Translations under genes and position numbers: made by a program
In this document: piece by piece, positions 23,341 to 36,400 of the stretch
Layout: every line of letters begins with the position of its first letter
How positions within the stretch are numbered: position 1 is the first letter of the stretch
The notes under the pieces: generated by a model
The model's database searches: none
Seen by the model: the letters and a program-made list of their open reading frames with translations, nothing else
Told to the model about the DNA's origin: nothing
Assembly: GCA_949752795.1 (NCBI GenBank)
Contig: CATKHW010000281.1
Span: 372,001 to 436,000, forward strand
Origin: Hyperoodon ampullatus
Lineage: Eukaryota > Chordata > Mammalia > Artiodactyla > Ziphiidae
DNA: 64,000 nucleotides
Direction: 5' to 3'

Positions 23341-26300
23341 GAGAGATGGCAAGGGCATGAAGCAATGTGATCCCAATGGTCATGGAGGATTGTGATGACA
23401 AGTGCATGGAGAATTGTGATGAGAAGATTATGTACCATTTTGTTGACAAAGGCAAGGAGCATTATGATGACAAGGTTCATGGAGCACTGTGATGACAAGC
23501 ATCACGGAGCATAGCGATTACAGGGGTCATGGAGCATTGGGATGCCAAGCGCATGGATCATTGTGATGACAGTGGTCATGGAGCATTTTAATGACAAGAG
23601 TCCCGGATCATTGTGTTGTCAGGGTTCATGGAGCATTGTGATGACAGGGGTCATGGCGCATTGTGATGAGAAGGTCATGGAGCATTGGGCTGAAAATGTC
23701 CATGGAGTACTGTGATGACAGGGGTCATGGAGCATTGTGATGACAAGGTACTGGAGCACTGTGATGAGAAGACCATGGAGCCTTGTGATGACAAGTCTCA
23801 TGGAGCATTCTGATGAAAAGTGCCATGGAACATTGTGATTACAGGGGTCTTGGAGCATTTTGATGACAAGGGCATGGAGCATTGGGATGAGAAAGCCATG
23901 GAGCGTTCTGATGACATGCATCATGGAGCTTTGTGATGACAAGGGCATGGAGCATTGTGATTACAGCGGTCTTGGAGCACTGTGATGAAAAGGGCATGGA
24001 CCATTGTGATGAAAAAGGCATGGAAAAAAAAAAAAGGCATGGAGCCTTGTCATGGCAGTGTTCAAGGAGCAAACTGACAACAAGGGTCAGGGAGCATTGT
24101 GATGACAAGGGTATTGAGTATTGTGATGACAAAGGTCATGGAGCATTGTGATGAGAAGACGATGGATAATTGTGATGACGAGCGTCATGGGGCGTTGTGA
24201 TGATAAGTGTTATGGAACATATTGATAACAAGGATTTGGAGCATTGTGATGACAGAGGTCATGGAGCATTTTGGTTTCATTGTGATGACAATAGCCTGAA
24301 GCATTATGATGATGGGCATGGTGCATTGTGATGACAGGGTTCATGGGGCATTGAGATGAAAAGGGGTATGGAGCATTGCGATTACAGGAGTCTTGGAGCA
24401 TTGTGATGACAAAGGCATGGAACATCGTGAATGAGAAGGCCATGGAGCATTCTCTTGACATGCGTCATGGAGCTTTGTGATGACAAAGGCATGGAGCATT
24501 GTGATTACAGGGGTCTTGGAGAATTGTGATGACAAGGGTCATGGAGCCTTGTGATGACAAGGCTGTGGAACATTGTGATGGCAGGGTTTATGGAGCATTG
24601 TTATGACAGGGGTAATGGAGCATTGTGATGACAAGGGCATGGAGCATTGGTCTGATAAGTTTAATGGATTATTGTGATGAGAGGGGGCAAGGAGCATTGT
24701 CATGACAAGGGCCTGGAACACTGTGATACATGGGTCATGGAGGATTGTAATGACAAGCGCATGGAGCATTGTGATAAGAATGGCATCGAGCATTGTGATG
24801 AAAAGCATCATGGAGCCTGTGATGACAAGGGCATGGAACAATGTGATGAGAGGGTTCATGGAGCATTGTGATGACAATGGCATGAAGCATTGTGATGACA
24901 AGGGTCATTGAGCTTTGTGATGACAAAGGTCATGGAGCATTTTGATGACAAGGGTGTGGTGCATTCTGTTGTGAAGGGCAGGGAGCATTGTGATGACAGG
25001 GGTTATGGAACATTGTGATGTCAGGGGAATGGAGCATTGTGATGATAAAGGCATGTAGCATTGTTGTGACAAGGGTCATGGAATATTGTGATGACAGGGG
25101 TGAAGGAGTATTGTGTTGACTAGTGATGGAACATTGTGATATCAGTGGTGAGAGAGCATTTTGATGAGAAGTGCATGAAGCAGTGTGATGAAAAGGTTTA
25201 TGGAGCATTGTGATGACAAAGATGTGGAGCATTGTGATGACAAGCGCATGGCACAGTGTGATGCCATGGGTCATGGAGTATTGTGCTAACAAAGGGATTG
25301 AGCATTGGGATGACAAGGGTCACCGAGCATTGTGATGAAATGTTCATGGAGCGCTGTGGTGACAAAGGTCACAGAGCCTTGTGATGACGAGGGCATGGAC
25401 CATTGTGATGACAAAGGTCATGAGGCATTGTGATGACTGGAGTCACGGAGCATTGTGATGACAGGGGTCATAGAGCATTGTGATGAAAGGGCATGGAGCA
25501 TTGTGATGACAGGGGCATGTTGCATTGGTTTGACAAGTTTCAGGGATTATTGTGATGACAGTGGGCATGGCGCATTGTGATGACAAGGGCATGGAGCATT
25601 GTGATGAGAAGGTCATGGGGTATTGTGAAGAAGGGTGTCAGGGAGCATTGTGATGACATATGTCATGGTCCATTGCGATGACAATGGAATGGAGCATTGT
25701 GATGCCAAGTGTCATGGAGGATTGTGATGACAAAGGTAATGGAGCATTTTGATGACAAGCGCTTGGAGCATTGTGATGACAAGGGTCATGGAGCATTGTG
25801 ATAACAAGGGCCATTGAGAATTTTGATGACATGTTCATGAAGCATTGTGATGACAATCACATGGAGCTTGCTGTGACAGGGATCATGGAGCATTGCGATG
25901 ACAAGTGCATAGAGAATTGTGATGACAAAGCATGTAACACTGTGATGAAAAGCATCATGGAGCACAGTGATGGCAAGACCGTGGAGCATTGTGATGAGAA
26001 GACCATGGATAATTTTGATGATGAGCGTCATGGAGCACTGTAATGACAAGGGGTATGGAGCATTGTGATAACAGGGGTCATGGAGCATTGTGATGACAAG
26101 TTTCATGGAGCATTCTGATGACAAGCTTGTGGAGTATTTTGATGACAATGACATGGAGCATTTTGATGAAAATGGCATGGGGCATTGTGATGAAAAAGAC
26201 ATGGAGCCTTTTCAAGACAGTTTTCAGGGAGCATTCTGACGACAAGTGTCAGGGAGCTTTGTGATGACAAAGGTCATGGAGAATTGTGACGACAAGGGCA

Positions 26301-26371
26301 TGGAGTATTGTGATGACAAGCACATGGAGCTTGCTATGACGGGGTCATGGAGCATTGCGATGACAAGTGCA

Positions 26372-27922
26372 TAGAGAATTGTGATGACTAAGCATGTAAC
26401 ACTGTGATGAGAAGTGTCATGGAGCATAGTGATGCCAAGATCGTGGAGAATTGTGATGACAGGGGACATGGAGCATTGTGATGACCAGGGCATGGAGCAT
26501 TGCGATGGCAAGATCGTGGAGCATTGTGATGAGAAGACCATGGATAATTGTGATGACGAGGGTCATGGAGCACTGTAATGACAAGGGGTATAGAGCATTG
26601 TGATGACAGTGGTCATGGAGCATTGTGATGACCGGGGACATGGAGCATTGTGATGCCCAAGGCATGGAGCACTGTGATGGCAAGACCGTGGAGCATTGTG
26701 ATGAGAAGACCATGGATAATTGTGATGAGGAGCGTCATGGAGCACTGTAATGACAAGTGGTATGGAGCCTTGTGATGACAGGGGTCATGGAGCATTGTTA
26801 TGACAGTGGTCATGGAGCATTGTAATGACAAGGGTCATGGAGCATTTTGATGACAAGGGCGTGGAGCATTGTGATGAGAAGACCATGGACAATTGTGATT
26901 ACGAGTGTCATGGAGCACTGTAATAACAAGCAGTATGGAGCATTGTGATGACAGGGGTCATGGAGCATTGTGATGACTGGGGACATGGAGCATTGTGATG
27001 ACCAGGGCATGGAGCATTGTGATGACAAGACCGTGGAGCACTGTGATGAGAAGACCATGGATAATTGTGATGACGAGCGTCATGGAGCACTGTAATGACA
27101 AGGGGTATGGAGCATTGTGATGACAGGTGTCATGGAGCATTGTGATGACTGGGGACATGGAGCATTGTGATGACCAGGGCATGGAGCCTTGTGATGGCGA
27201 GATCGTGGAGCACTGTGATGAGAAGATCATGGATAATTGTGATGACGAGTGTCATGGAGCACTGTAATGACAAGGGGTATAGAGCAATGTGATGACAGTG
27301 GTCATGGAGCATTGTGATGACCGGGGACATGGAGCATTGTGATGCCCAAGGCATGGAGCACTGTGATGGCAAGACCGTGGAGCATTGTGATGAGAAGACC
27401 ATGGATAATTGTGATGAGGAGCGTCATGGAGCACTGTAATGACAAGTGGTATGGAGCCTTGTGATGACAGGGGTCATGGAGCATTGTTATGACAGTGGTC
27501 ATGGAGCATTGTGATGACAAGGGTCATGGAGCATTTTGATGACAAGGGCGTGGAGCATTGTGATGAGAAGACCATGGACAATTGTGATTACGAGTGTCAT
27601 GGAGCACTGTAATGACAAGCAGTATGGAGCATTGTGATGACAGGGGTCATGGAGCATTGTGATGACTGGGGACATGGAGCATTGTGATGACCAGGGCATG
27701 GAGCATTGTGATGGCAAGACCGTGGAGCACTGTGATGAGAAGACCATGGATAATTGTGATGACGAACATCATGGAGCACTGTAATGACAAGGGGCATGGA
27801 GCATTGTGATGACAGGTGTCATGGAGCATTGTGATGACAGGGGTCATGGATCATTGAGATGAAAAGTGTCACGGAGCATTCTGATGACAAGCTTGTGGAG
27901 TATTGTGATGACAATGGCATGG
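26372..27922 (+). repeat. Higher-order repeat in the minisatellite (172 bp and 689 bp)
   Basis: The variant 'ccatggataattg' (or 'ccatggacaattg'), which marks one unit, recurs at 26544, 26716, 26889, 27061, 27233, 27405, 27578 and 27750. The steps are 172, 173, 172, 172, 172, 173 and 172 bp, or seven basic units each. Four such steps give a 689-bp super-unit: the markers 'gaccggggacatgg' and 'gatgcccaaggcatgg' occur once per 689 bp. Confidence 0.88.
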
Positions 27923-30029
27923 AGCATTGTGATGAAAAGGGCATGGATCATTGTGATGAAAAAGGCATGGAGACTTGTCATGACAGGTTTCAATGAGCAT
28001 ACTGATGACAAGTATCAGGGAGCATTGTGATGACAAGTGTATTGAGAATTGTGATGACAAAGGTCATGGAGCATTGTGATGAGAAGTCCATGGATCATTG
28101 TGATGGCCAGCGTCATGGGGCGTTGTGATGACAAGTGTTATGGAACATTGTGATCACAAGGGTTTGGAGCATTGTGATGAGAGAGGTCATGGAGAATTTT
28201 GATTTCATTGTGATGACAATAGCATGAAGCATTATGATGATGGGCATGGTGCATTGTGATGACGGTTCATGGAGCATTGAGATGAAAAGAGGCATGGATC
28301 ATTGTAATAACAAGGGTCTTGGAGCATTGTGATGACAAGGGCATGGAGTATTGTGATGAGAAGCCCATGGAGCATTCTGATGACATGCGTCAGGGAGCTT
28401 TGTGATGACATGGGCATGGAGCATTGTGATTACAGGGGTCTTGGAGCATTGTGATGACAAGGGCCATGGAGTCTTGTGATGACAAGGCCGTAGAACATTG
28501 TGATGGCAGGGGTCATGGAGCATTGTTATGACAGGTGTAACGGAGCATTGTGATGACAAGGGCATGGAGCATTGGTCTGAAAAGTTTCATGGATTATTGT
28601 GATGAGAGTGAGCATGGAGCATTGTGATGACAAGGGCACGGAACACAGTGATACATGTGTCATGGAGGATTGCAATGACAAGGGCATGGAGCATTGTGAT
28701 GACAAGCGTCATGGAGCTTTGTGATGACAACGGCATGGAGCAATGTGATGAGAGGTTTCATGGAGCTTTGTGATGACAATGGCATGGAGCATTGTGATTC
28801 CAAGGGTCATGGAGCTTTGTGATGACATAGGCCATGGAGCATTTTGATGACAAGGGCGTGGTGCATTGTGATGAGAAGGGCAGGGAGCATTGTGATGACA
28901 GGGTCATGGAGCAATTGGATGAAAAGGGTCATGGAACATTTTGATGACAGTGTTTATGGAACATTGTGATGTTAGGGGTCATGGAGCATTGTGATGAAAA
29001 GGGTCATGGAGCATTGTCATGACAGGGGTTATGGAACATTTTGATGTCAGGGGTCGTGGAGCATTGTGATGATAAGAGCATGTAGCATTGTTGTGACAAG
29101 GGTCATGGAACATTGGGATGACAGGGTGGAGGGAGTATTGTGTTGACTAGTGATGGAACATTGTGATATCAGTGGTGAGAGAGCATTTTGATGAGAGGTG
29201 CATGGAGCATTTTGATGACAAGGCTGTGGAGCATTGTGATGAGAAACGCAGGGCACATTGTGATGACATGGGTCATGGAACATTGTGCTGACAAACGCAT
29301 GGAGCATTGTGATGACAAGGTTTATGGAGCATTGTGATGACAACGATGTGGAGCATTGTGATGACAAGCGCATGGCACATTTGATGCCATGTGTCATGGA
29401 GTAATATGCTGACAAAGGCATGGAGCATTGTGATGACAAGGGTCACCGAGCATTGTGATGAAATGTTCATGGAGCGTTGTGGTCACAAAGGTCACAGAAC
29501 CTTGTGATGACGAGGGCATGGACCATTGTGATGACAAAGGTAATGAAGCATTGTGATAACTGGAGTCACGGAGCATTGTGATGACAGGGGTCATAGAGCA
29601 TTGTGATGAAAGGGCATGGAGCATTGTGATGACAGGGTCATGGAGCATTTTTCTGACAATTTTCATGGATTATTGTGATGACAGTGGGCATGGCGCATTG
29701 TGATGACAAGGGCATGGAGCATTGTGATGAGAAGGTCATGGAGTATTGTGAAGAAGGGTGTCAGGGAGCATTGTGATGACATATGTCATGGTCTATTTCA
29801 ATGACAATTGAATGGAGCATTGTGATGCCAAGTGTCATGGAGGATTGTGATGACAAAGGTAATGGAGCATTTTGATGACAAGCGCTTGGAGCATTGTGAT
29901 GACAAGGGTCATGGAGCATTGTGATAACAAGGGCCGTTGAGAATTTTGATGACATGTTCATGAAGCATTGTGATGACAATCACATGGAGCTTGCTATGAC
30001 AGGGGTCATGGAGCATTACGATGACAAGT

Positions 30030-30440
30030 GCATAGAGAATTGTGATGACAAAACATGTAACACTGTGATGAGAAGTATCATGGAGCATAGTGATGCCAAG
30101 AACGTGGAGAATTGTGATGACAGGGGACATGGAGCATTGTGATGACCAGGGCATGGAGCATTGTGATGGCAAGACCGTTGAGCATTGTGATGAGAAGACC
30201 ATGGATAATTGTGATAACGAGCGTCATGGAGCAGTGTAATGACAAGGTGTATGGAGCATTGTGATGACAGGGGTCATGGAGCATTGTGATGACTGAGGAC
30301 ATGGAGCATCGTGATGACCAAGGCATGGAGCATTGTGATGGCAAGACCGTGGAGCATTGTGATGAGAAGACCATGGATAATTGTGATGACGAGCGTCATG
30401 GAACACTGTAATGACAAGGGGTATGGAGCATTGTGATGAC
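30030..30440 (+). repeat. Second 172-bp higher-order block in the minisatellite
   Basis: The same 'ccatggataatt' marker occurs at 30205 and 30377, again 172 bp apart, with the same order of neighbouring variants ('caagaccgt', 'gaccagggcatgg', 'ggggacatgg' or 'gaggacatgg'). It is a duplicated outlier of the 26.4-27.9-kb block. Confidence 0.8.
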
Positions 30441-33400
30441 AGGGGTCATGGACCATTCTGAAGACAATGATCAGGGAGCATTCTGATGACAAGCTTGTGG
30501 AGTATTGTGATGACAATGACATGGAGCGTTGTGATGAAAAGGACATGGAGCATTCTTATGAAAAAGGCATGGAGCCTTTTCATGACAGTGTTCAAGGAGT
30601 ATTCTGACGACAAGTGTCAGGGAGCATTGTGATGACAAGTGTATTGAGAATTGTGATGACAAAGGTAATGGAACATTGTGACGACAAGTGCATGGAGTAT
30701 TGTCATGACAGTCATCATGGAGTGTTGTGATGACAAGTGTTATGGAACATTGTGATCACAAGGGGTTGGAGCATTGTGATGACAGAGGTCATGGACCATT
30801 TTGATTTCAAGGAGCATGGAGCATTGTGATGACAAGGGCATGGAGCAATGTGATCCCAAGGTTCATGGAGGATTGTGATGAAAATGGTAATGGAGTATTG
30901 TGATGACAAGCTCATGGAGCATTGTGATGACAAGGTCATGTAGGATTTTGATGACACAGGCATGGAGAATTGTGATGATAAGGGTCATGGATCACTGTGA
31001 TGATAAGCGTCACGGAGCATTGTGATTACAGGGGTCATGGAGCATTGGGATGACAAGGGCATGGATCATTGTGATGACAAGTGTCATGGAGCATTGGGCT
31101 GAAAATGTTCATGGAGCATTGTGATGACAAGGGAATGGAGCATTGTGATGACAAGAGTCCCGGATCATTGTGTTGTCAGGGGTCATGGAGTGTTGTGATG
31201 ACAGTGGTCATGGAGGATTGTGATGATATGGGTCATGGAGCATTGTGATGAGAAGGTCATGAAGCATTGGGCTGAAAATGTTCATGGAGTATTGTGATGA
31301 CAGGGGTCATGGAGCATTGCAATGAGAAGGGAATTGAGCACTGTGATGACAAGGTCCTGCAGCATTGTGATGGGAAGTCCATGGAGCCTTGTGATGACAA
31401 TTCTCATGGAACATTCTGATGAAAAGGGGCATGGAGCATTGTGATTACAGGGGTCTTGGAGCATTGTGATGACAAGGGCATGGAGCATTGTGATGAGAAG
31501 GCCATGGAGCATTCTGATGACATGCGTCATGGAGCTTTGTGCTGACAAGGGCATGGAGCATTGTGATGAAAATGGCATGGATCATTGTTATGAAAAAGGC
31601 ATGGAGCCTTGTCATGACAGGGTTCAAGGAGCATACTGACGACAAGTGTCACGGAGCATTGTGATGACAAGTGTATTGAGCATTGTGATGACAAAGTTCA
31701 TGGAGCATTGTGATGAGAAGACCATGGATAATTGTGATGATGAGCGTCATGGGGCGTTGTGATGATAAGTTTTATGGAACATTGTGATCACAAGGCTTTG
31801 GAGCATTGTGATGACAGAGGTCATGGAGCATTTTGATTTCATTGTGATGACAATAGCCTGAAGCATTATGGTGATGGGCATGGTGCATTGTGATGACAGC
31901 ATTCATGGAGCATTGAGATGAAAAGGGTCATGGATCATTGTGATTACAGGGGTCTTGGAGCATTGTGATGACAAGGGTCATGGAGCCTTGTGATGACAAT
32001 GATGTGGAACATTGTGATGGCAGGGGTCATGGAGCATTGTTATGACAGGGGTAATGGAGCATTGTGATGAGAAGGGCATGGAGCATTGTGATTACAGGGG
32101 TCTTGGAGCATTGTGATGACAAGGGTCATGGAGCCTTGTGATGACAATGATGTGGAACATTGTGATGGCAGGGGTCATGGAGCATTGTTATGACAGGGGT
32201 AATGGAGCATTGTGATGAGAAGGGCATGGAGCATTGGTCTGAAAAGTTTCATGGATTATTGTGATGAGAGTGGGCATGGAGCATTGTGATGACAAGGTCA
32301 CGGAACACTGTGATCCATGGGTCATGGAGGATTGTAATGACAAGGGCATGGAGCATTGTGATGAGAAGGGCATCAAACATTGTTTTGACAAGCGTCATGG
32401 AGCTTTGTGATGACAAGGGCATGGAATAATGTGATGAGAGGGTTCATGGAACATTGTGATTCCAAGGGTTATGGAGCTTTGTGATGACAAATGTCATGGA
32501 GCATTTTGATGTCAAGGGCATGTTGCATTGTGATGAGAAGGGCAGGGAGCATTTTGATGACAGGGTCATGCAGCAATTTGATGAAAAGTGTAATGGAACA
32601 TTTTGATGACAGGGGTTATAGAACATTGTGATGTCAGGGGTCATGGAGCTTTGGGATGAAAAGGGTCATGGAGCATTTTGATGACAGGGGTTATGGAACA
32701 TTGTGATGTCAGGGGTCATGGAACTTTGTGATGATACGGGGATGTAGCATTGTGATGACAGGGGTCATGGAACATTGTGATTACAGGGGTGAGGGAGTAT
32801 TGTGATGACTAGTGATAACATTGTGATATCTCTGTTGAGAGAGCATTTTGATGAGAAGTGCATGGAGCATTGTGATTACAAGGTTTATGGAGCATTACGA
32901 TGACAAGGTTGTGGACCGTTGTGATGAAAATCACGTGGCACATTGTGATGACAAGGGTCATGGAGCATTGTGATGACAAGGGTCACGGAGCATTGTGATG
33001 AAAAGTTCATGGAGTATTTTGGTTACAAAGGTCACAGAGCCTTGTGATGATGTGGGCATGGACCACTGTGATGACAAATGTTATGAAGCATTGTGATGAC
33101 TGGAGTCACAGAGCACTGTGATGACAGGGGTCATGGAGCATTGTGATGACAAGGGCATGGAGCATTGTGATGACAGGGGCATGGAGCATTGGTCTGACAA
33201 GTTTAATAGATTATTGTGATGACAGTGGGCATGGGGCATTGTGATGACAAGGGCATGGGGCATTGTGATGAGAAGGTCATGGAGTATTGTGAAGACAGGT
33301 GTCAGGGAGCATTGTGATGACATATGTCATGGTCCATTGCGATGACAATGGCATGGAGCATTGTGATGCCAAATGTAATGGAGGATTGTGATGACAAATA

Positions 33401-36400
33401 TAATGGAGCATTGTGATGACTAGGGCTTGGAGCATTATGATGACAAGGGCCATTGAAAATTTTCATGACAAGGTCGTGAAGCATTGTGATGACAAGGTGC
33501 TGGAGCATTGTGATGAGAAAACCATGGAGCCTTGTGAGACAAGTCTCATGGAGCATACTGATGAAAAGGGGCATGGAGCATTGTGATTAGAGTGTCTTGG
33601 AAAATTGTGATGACAAGGGCATGGAGCATTGTGATGAGAAGGCCAAGGAGCAGTCTGATGACATGTGTCATTGAGCTTTGTGATGACAAGGGCATGGAGC
33701 ATTGTAATTACAGGCGTCTTGGAGCATTGTGATGAAAAAGGCATGGATCATTGTGATGAAAAAGGCATGGAGCCTTGTCATGACAGGGTTCAAGGAGCAT
33801 ACAGAGAACAAGTGTCAGGGAGCATTTTGATGACAAGTGTATTGAGCATTGTGATGACAAAGGTCATGGAGCATTGTGATGAGAAGACCATTGATAATTG
33901 TGATGACGAGCGTCATGGGGCATTGTGATGACAAGTGTTATGGAATATTGTGATCACAAGGGTTTGGAGCAGTGTTATGACAGAGGTCATGGAGCATTTT
34001 GATTTCATTGTGATGACAATAGCCTGAAGCATTATGATGATGGGCATGGTGCATTGTGATGACAGGGTTCATGGATCATTGAGATAAAAAGGGACATGGA
34101 GCATTGTGATTACAGGGGTCTTGGAGCATTGTGATGAGAAGGGTCATGGAGCCTTGTGATGACAAGGCCATGGAACATCGTGATGGCAGGGGTCATGGAG
34201 CATTGTTATCACAGGGGTAATGGAGCATTGTGATGGCAAGGGCATGGAGCATTCTGATGACATGCATCATGGAGCTTTGTGATGACAAGGGCATGGAGCA
34301 CTGTGATTACAGGGGTCTTGGAGCATTGTGATGACAAGGGTCATGGAGCCTTGTGATGACAAGGCCGTGGAACGTTGTGATGGCAGGGGTCATGGAGCAT
34401 TGTTATGACAGGGGTAATGGAGCATTGTGATGACAAGAGCATGGAACATTTGTCTGAAAAGTTTCATGGATTATTGTGATGAGAGTGGGCATGGAGCATT
34501 GTGATGACAAGGGCACGGAACACAGTGATCCATGGGTCATGGAGGATTGTAATGACAAGGGCATGGAGCATTGTGATGAGAAGGGCATCGAGCAGTGTGA
34601 TGACAAGCACCATGGAGCTTTTTGATGACAATTGCATGGAACAATGTGATGAGAGGTTTCATGGAGTATTGTGATGACAATGGCATGGAGCATTGTGATG
34701 CCAAGGGTCATGGAGCTTTGTGATGACAAAGGTCATGGAGCATTTTGATGACAAGGGCGTGGTGCATTGTGATGAGAAGGGCAGGGAGCATTGTGATGAC
34801 ATTGTCATGGACCAATTTGATGAAAAGGGTCATGGAACATTTTGATGAGAGGCGTTATGTAACATTGTGATGTCAGGGGTCATGGAGCATTTTGATGAAA
34901 AGGGTCATGGAGCATTTTGATGACAGGGGTTATGGAACATTGTGATGTCAGGGATCATCGAACATTGTGATGATAAGTGCATGTAGCATTGTGATGACAG
35001 GAATCATGGAACATTGTGATGACAGGGTTGAGGGAGTATTGTGATGAATAGTGATGTAACATTGTGATATCAGTGGTGAGAGAGCATTTTGATTTGAAGT
35101 GCATGGAGCATTGTGATGACAAGTTTTATGGAGCATTGTGATGACAAGATTGTGGAGCACTGTGACGACAAGCGCATGGTGCATTGTGATGACATGGGTC
35201 ATGGAGCATTGTGCTGACAAGCGCATGGAGCATTGTGATGACAAGGGTCATGGAGCATTGTGCTGAGAAAGGCATAGAGCATTGTGATGACAAGGGTCAA
35301 AGAGCATTGTGATGAAAAGTTCATGAAGCATTGTGGTTAAAAAGGTCACAGAGACTGTTGATGACAAGGGCATGGACCATTGTGATGACAAAGGTCATGA
35401 AGCCTTGTGATGACTGGAGTCACGGAGCATTGTGATGACAGGGGTCATGGAGCATTGTGATAACAAGGGCATGGGGCATTGTGATGACAAGGGCATGGAG
35501 CATTGGTCTAATAAGTTTCATGGCTTATTGCGATGACAGTTGGAATGGGGCATTGTGATGACAAGGGCATGGAGCATTGTGATGACCAGGTCATTCATTA
35601 TTGTGAAGACAGGTGTCAGGGAGCATTGTGATGACATATGTAATGGCCCATTGTGATGACAATGCCATGGAGCATTGTGATGCCAAGTGTCATGGAGGAT
35701 TCTGATGACAAAGGTAATGGAGCATTGTGATGACAATGGCTTGGAACATTGTGATGACAAGGGTCAGGGAGCATTGTGCTGACAAGTGCATGGAAAATTG
35801 TGATGACAAGGGACATGGAGCATTCTGATGACAAGCTTGTGGAGTATTTTGATGACAATGGCATGGAGCATTGTGATGAAAACGGCATGGTGCATTTTGA
35901 TGAAAAAAGCACGGAGCCTTTTTGTGACAGGGTTCAAGGAGCATTCTGACGACAAGTGTCAGGGAGCATTGTGATGACAAGTGTATCGAGAATTGTGATG
36001 ACAAAGGTCATGGAGCATTGTGATGAAAAGGGCATGGAGTATTGTGATGACAGGCATCATGGAGCATTGTGATGACAAGTGTTATGGAACATTGTGATCA
36101 CAAGGGTTTGGAGCATTGTGATGACAGAGGTCATGGATCATTTTGATTTCAAGGAGCATGGAGCATTGTGATGACAAGGGCATGGAGCAATGTGATCCCA
36201 AGGTTCATGGAGGATTGTGATGGCAATGGTAATGGAGTATTGTGATGACAAGTGCATAGAACATTGTAATGACAAGGTCATGTAGCATTTTGCTGACAAA
36301 GGCATGGAGCATTGTGATGACAGGTGTCATGGAGCACTGTGATGACAAGCGTCACGGAGCATTGTGATTACAGGGGTCATGGAGCATTGGGATGACAAGG

